A stretch of 18,713 nucleotides of DNA from Obelidium mucronatum (taxonomy: Eukaryota > Chytridiomycota > Chytridiomycetes > Chytridiales > Chytriomycetaceae), in assembly GCA_025765595.1 (NCBI GenBank), contig JAIVFH010000466.1, positions 1 to 18,713 on the forward strand, written 5' to 3'. Each line of letters opens with the position of its first letter. Positions within the stretch are counted from its first letter, which is position 1. The notes beneath the pieces were generated by a model. The model did no database searches. It was given only the letters and a program-made list of their open reading frames with translations, and was not told the DNA's origin. A program made the translations under genes and the position numbers. Below, piece by piece: positions 16,388-18,713 of this stretch.

Positions 16388-17593
16388 CTAAACTCGAGGC
16401 ATTTCAATGGTATCAGGAGTTACGCCATGGTCAACTATGAATGCAAGCACCTGGTCGTGGAAAAACTGAAGCCAGTCATCAGGACAAACTCCACACGTGT
16501 ATCCAAGCAGCCAAACCCATCGAGATACACCTCCAGATACGTAGTCCGCTTTACACTTATCGAACGAGTATTCTTGGCTGCTTACACCTCCACGAAGCAA
16601 GGAAGAGTAATATTCCTCAATTAATTGATTCTCACAACCTTTTCGCTCGTGTGGATACATGTGTGAAATCACGAATTGAGCACAATCCTGGGGACCAGAT
16701 CCTACCCCCACGACTTCCCAATCCAAAAGTACTAACGCATCTTCGGACTCTGTGGCTCCTGACTTCCACATCATATTTGCGGGATGATAGTCCCCGTGTA
16801 CGAGAGAGAAACCATAATGGGAATCCTGAATACGGGTTTGAAACCCCGCCCAGGACACTTTACGGAAACTCGAATCCATGCACTCCACCAATCGCGCGTC
16901 CCATTTGACACCAGTTTTACCTGATGCAATCTTTTCTTTCATGGTTTCCCAATACGCTTGTGCTGCTAGTTGATGTGCTGTCCATTCTTTCTCACCCCTC
17001 CCTTGCATCCATTCCACCCCTCTCAACCAAGAATACCCCACAAGCGAGTCCTTTTCCTTCCAAAATCGCGCATGAAACCCAGCAGCAAGTCGAAAAGCAT
17101 GCAATGCCACTCTCAGGGTAAGATCCCTTCTCTCAGTGGAGTCATTCTTGCAACCTGTCAAACCCTCCAAATCCTTTCCCCAATTATGAGGACTACATTG
17201 ACCAAAAAAATAACCGCTTTGAATATGAGACAAGGACAGATCCTGCATCACAAGAAGCTTTTCTCCTGTTTCCAAATCTCCTTTAGAATAGTGAATTTTT
17301 GGAATGTACTTGTGGAGTGTTGAACCAAAGAACTTGTAAAAGAGAGCCTCTCGCGCGAGTTGTAGTGTCTTTGAGCGATCCAAGACTTCGGGGGATATTG
17401 ATTTAACAATGAATGATGTGGTGGTGGTGGCGAGTTGAGTGCTTTCGGATTCGATTGAGTGTTGTACCGTCAGCCGCTGCATTGACCCAGTGAGGCCGCC
17501 TGCATCTGAAAGATAGTCGAGGGAAGCTAGTTGTGGATTCGAAATGCCCAAGTGTGCTCTGATGAATTCGGGTTGTGTGACGTCCTGAAGCAT
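16388..17593 (-). CDS. APH/EcKinase-like small-molecule kinase family protein
   Basis: An uninterrupted frame of 401 residues from ATG 17593; the frame stays open further upstream but has no other ATG. The N-lobe has GGLTGSMQRLTV (32-43), a candidate ATP Lys in SFIVK (K64) and LLVMQDLS in the hinge (113-120). The C-lobe has SLVHGDYHPANMMW (HGDYHPAN at 266-273, catalytic Asp268 and Asn273) and VLLDWEVVG (metal-binding Asp291). HGDxHxxN and (I/L)DW(E/Q) are hallmarks of the aminoglycoside phosphotransferase/choline kinase-like superfamily. Fungal members of this CHK/EcKL-like group mostly have unknown substrates, so resistance should not be inferred. Its stop lies only 82 bp before the start of the zinc-finger gene on the same strand, which leaves little room for a separate promoter. 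Confidence 0.85.
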   Translation of the reverse strand: MLQDVTQPEFIRAHLGISNPQLASLDYLSDAGGLTGSMQRLTVQHSIESESTQLATTTTSFIVKSISPEVLDRSKTLQLAREALFYKFFGSTLHKYIPKIHYSKGDLETGEKLLVMQDLSLSHIQSGYFFGQCSPHNWGKDLEGLTGCKNDSTERRDLTLRVALHAFRLAAGFHARFWKEKDSLVGYSWLRGVEWMQGRGEKEWTAHQLAAQAYWETMKEKIASGKTGVKWDARLVECMDSSFRKVSWAGFQTRIQDSHYGFSLVHGDYHPANMMWKSGATESEDALVLLDWEVVGVGSGPQDCAQFVISHMYPHERKGCENQLIEEYYSSLLRGGVSSQEYSFDKCKADYVSGGVSRWVWLLGYTCGVCPDDWLQFFHDQVLAFIVDHGVTPDTIEMPRV

Positions 17594-18713
17594 TATCCTG
17601 TATCTGGCTTTCGAAAGGACGCAGGCACAACGAGGATCACGGATGGCACATAAGAGAGCAAATTGGAATGAAACCAATGAGTACAAACCGTGTTGATTGG
17701 GCTGGTGACAAGTGGGTTCTTGCTTTTTCTGTTCGTCGCGTCTCACCCCACGAAAAACGCTTTTCTATTATTTTTATTTGTTGCAACTGGATGGCACCCA
17801 GCATATACCGTCGACTGGTGGAAAGAATCCTGCTCTGCCAGTGTGACAGTGCCAACTATATGTATCCATTCTCATCGATATGGTAGAAGAGCCGGGCTGC
17901 GACAATCTTCACTACCAAGCACCCTCAGCATGGCGTGGGTTGCACGAACCATCCACTGAGTGAGCGCGATCGGTATATTCCGTCTGCGCGTATGGTGCGA
18001 TCGCTACCACGATGACACTGTTGGTGAAGTGCTCATCCTGGTAGTTTCCATCAAGTACAATATTGGTCAGGGGGAACACACTCGGCCTTTCGGCATTTAG
18101 TGCTGCACGTTCGGCGCAATGGCTTTGAAGTGCGTGTTCGGGCCGCCTTCCCGTGGACTCGAGATGCAACAGTTAGGCGCGTAAGCTTCACTATGTGTGC
18201 ACTTCTATCCCGCTATATTGTAAGATTGGATCATCGATTTGATTCTTGCTGAGTCTGTATCCGTTTATTGGTTTGACGTATGAGGGTGGTTGGTGGCGGT
18301 ATATGCTACGAGTTCTACAATAATGAAGTAGTCTGATAAGTAAAGATCAGATAGTGGAAACTCAAGGGAAAATATATGGACTGTCTTCGGGATTTCCTGG
18401 GTGCGCGAGGTTAGAATCCCTTGGATATCCATCTTTCACTATGATTTTGTGTCTTCTAGAAGTTAGGAGCACCGACGACACCATCCACGTTTGCATTGAA
18501 TCGTTATACCTCGCTGAAGAATCGCCATTTAGCCACTGTAACACCAAAACATCGTATCGACATCGCTAATTTCGAAGCTGCAACAATCATAAAATCACAC
18601 GAGAAAAATTGATTGCGGATCCACATTGTGCTGTTGGCCATTGTTCAGATCATTGTTCAAAATTTCCTTCACAACATATCAGCATTGACAGCATTTCACA
18701 CATGAGCGACTCA
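17594..18713. other. Unassigned right end, no supported gene
   Basis: About 1.1 kb with only short open frames. On the plus strand 17668-17886 (72 residues from ATG) and an overlapping hydrophobic frame 17690-17959 compete, and neither shows a recognised motif. On the minus strand 17912-18169 contains CAERAAL, which recalls cytidine deaminases, but no PCxxC follows and there is no ATG. The last bases have an ATG at 18702 (MSDS) that could start a gene beyond the edge; four codons are too few to judge. The 5' part next to 17593 presumably includes the promoter of the APH-like kinase. Confidence 0.5.

Noticed and set aside
17912..18169. Minus-strand frame with CAERAAL, cytidine-deaminase-like
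   Set aside because: There is no ATG, no glycine-rich lead and no PCxxC after it; the match is too short to support a family.
18362..18420. tRNA-like GGTTAGAATCCC stretch
   Set aside because: It differs from the T-arm consensus, and no acceptor or anticodon stem can be paired around it.

Overview
This is nuclear DNA from an intron-rich eukaryote with compact genes. It is most likely a fungus, and my best guess is a zoosporic (chytrid-type) lineage. The support is: short introns of about 50-110 nt with GT..AG ends and donors such as GTTTGT and GTTGAG; genes packed on both strands with gaps of 50-250 bp; AATAAA-like signals; and a gene set that fits a fungus (class 3 lipase, GT17 transferase, peroxisomal enoyl-CoA reductase ending in SKL, C2H2 factor, secreted Cys-rich membrane protein). 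The taxon is inferred from style, not from a marker gene.

Layout. Minus strand from the left edge: the 5' part of a glycerol kinase gene (1-267); a membrane-anchored SGNH/PC-esterase-like protein (443-2961) whose first intron is filled by an array of GC-rich double hairpins (1436-1979); two tandem broken copies of the 3' end of a leucine-rich-repeat gene, each joined to the same palindrome (3151-3860); the parent F-box-like/LRR gene (3955-5498); a GT17 glycosyltransferase (5618-6964); and a Cys-rich type I membrane protein (7225-8136). Plus strand: a secreted class 3 lipase (8370-9306), then about 2 kb of decayed coding sequence of unknown family (9584-11423). Minus strand: a PECR-type peroxisomal reductase (11754-12963). 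Plus strand, divergent from it: a LENG1 homologue with a Cir_N domain (13009-14145). Minus strand: a three-finger zinc-finger protein with a glutamine/histidine-rich tail (14320-16305) and an APH-like kinase (16388-17593). From 17594 to the right edge I can assign nothing.

How the genes relate. There is no evident pathway cluster. Glycerol kinase, lipase and the peroxisomal enoyl reductase could all serve lipid or glycerol use, and the SGNH protein, GT17 enzyme and Cys-rich protein could all act on secretory glycans or the cell surface. These links are inference only.

The most interesting structure is the palindrome CCGCCTTCGGCGG (arms CCGCC/GGCGG, 3-nt loop). It forms ten regular double-hairpin units inside one intron and also sits at the breakpoints of the tandem LRR-gene fragments 1.5-2.4 kb away. 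It looks like a dispersed structural repeat that accompanies local duplication. Separately, several otherwise convincing genes in the left 5 kb carry single-base indels, which may be sequencing errors or real decay.
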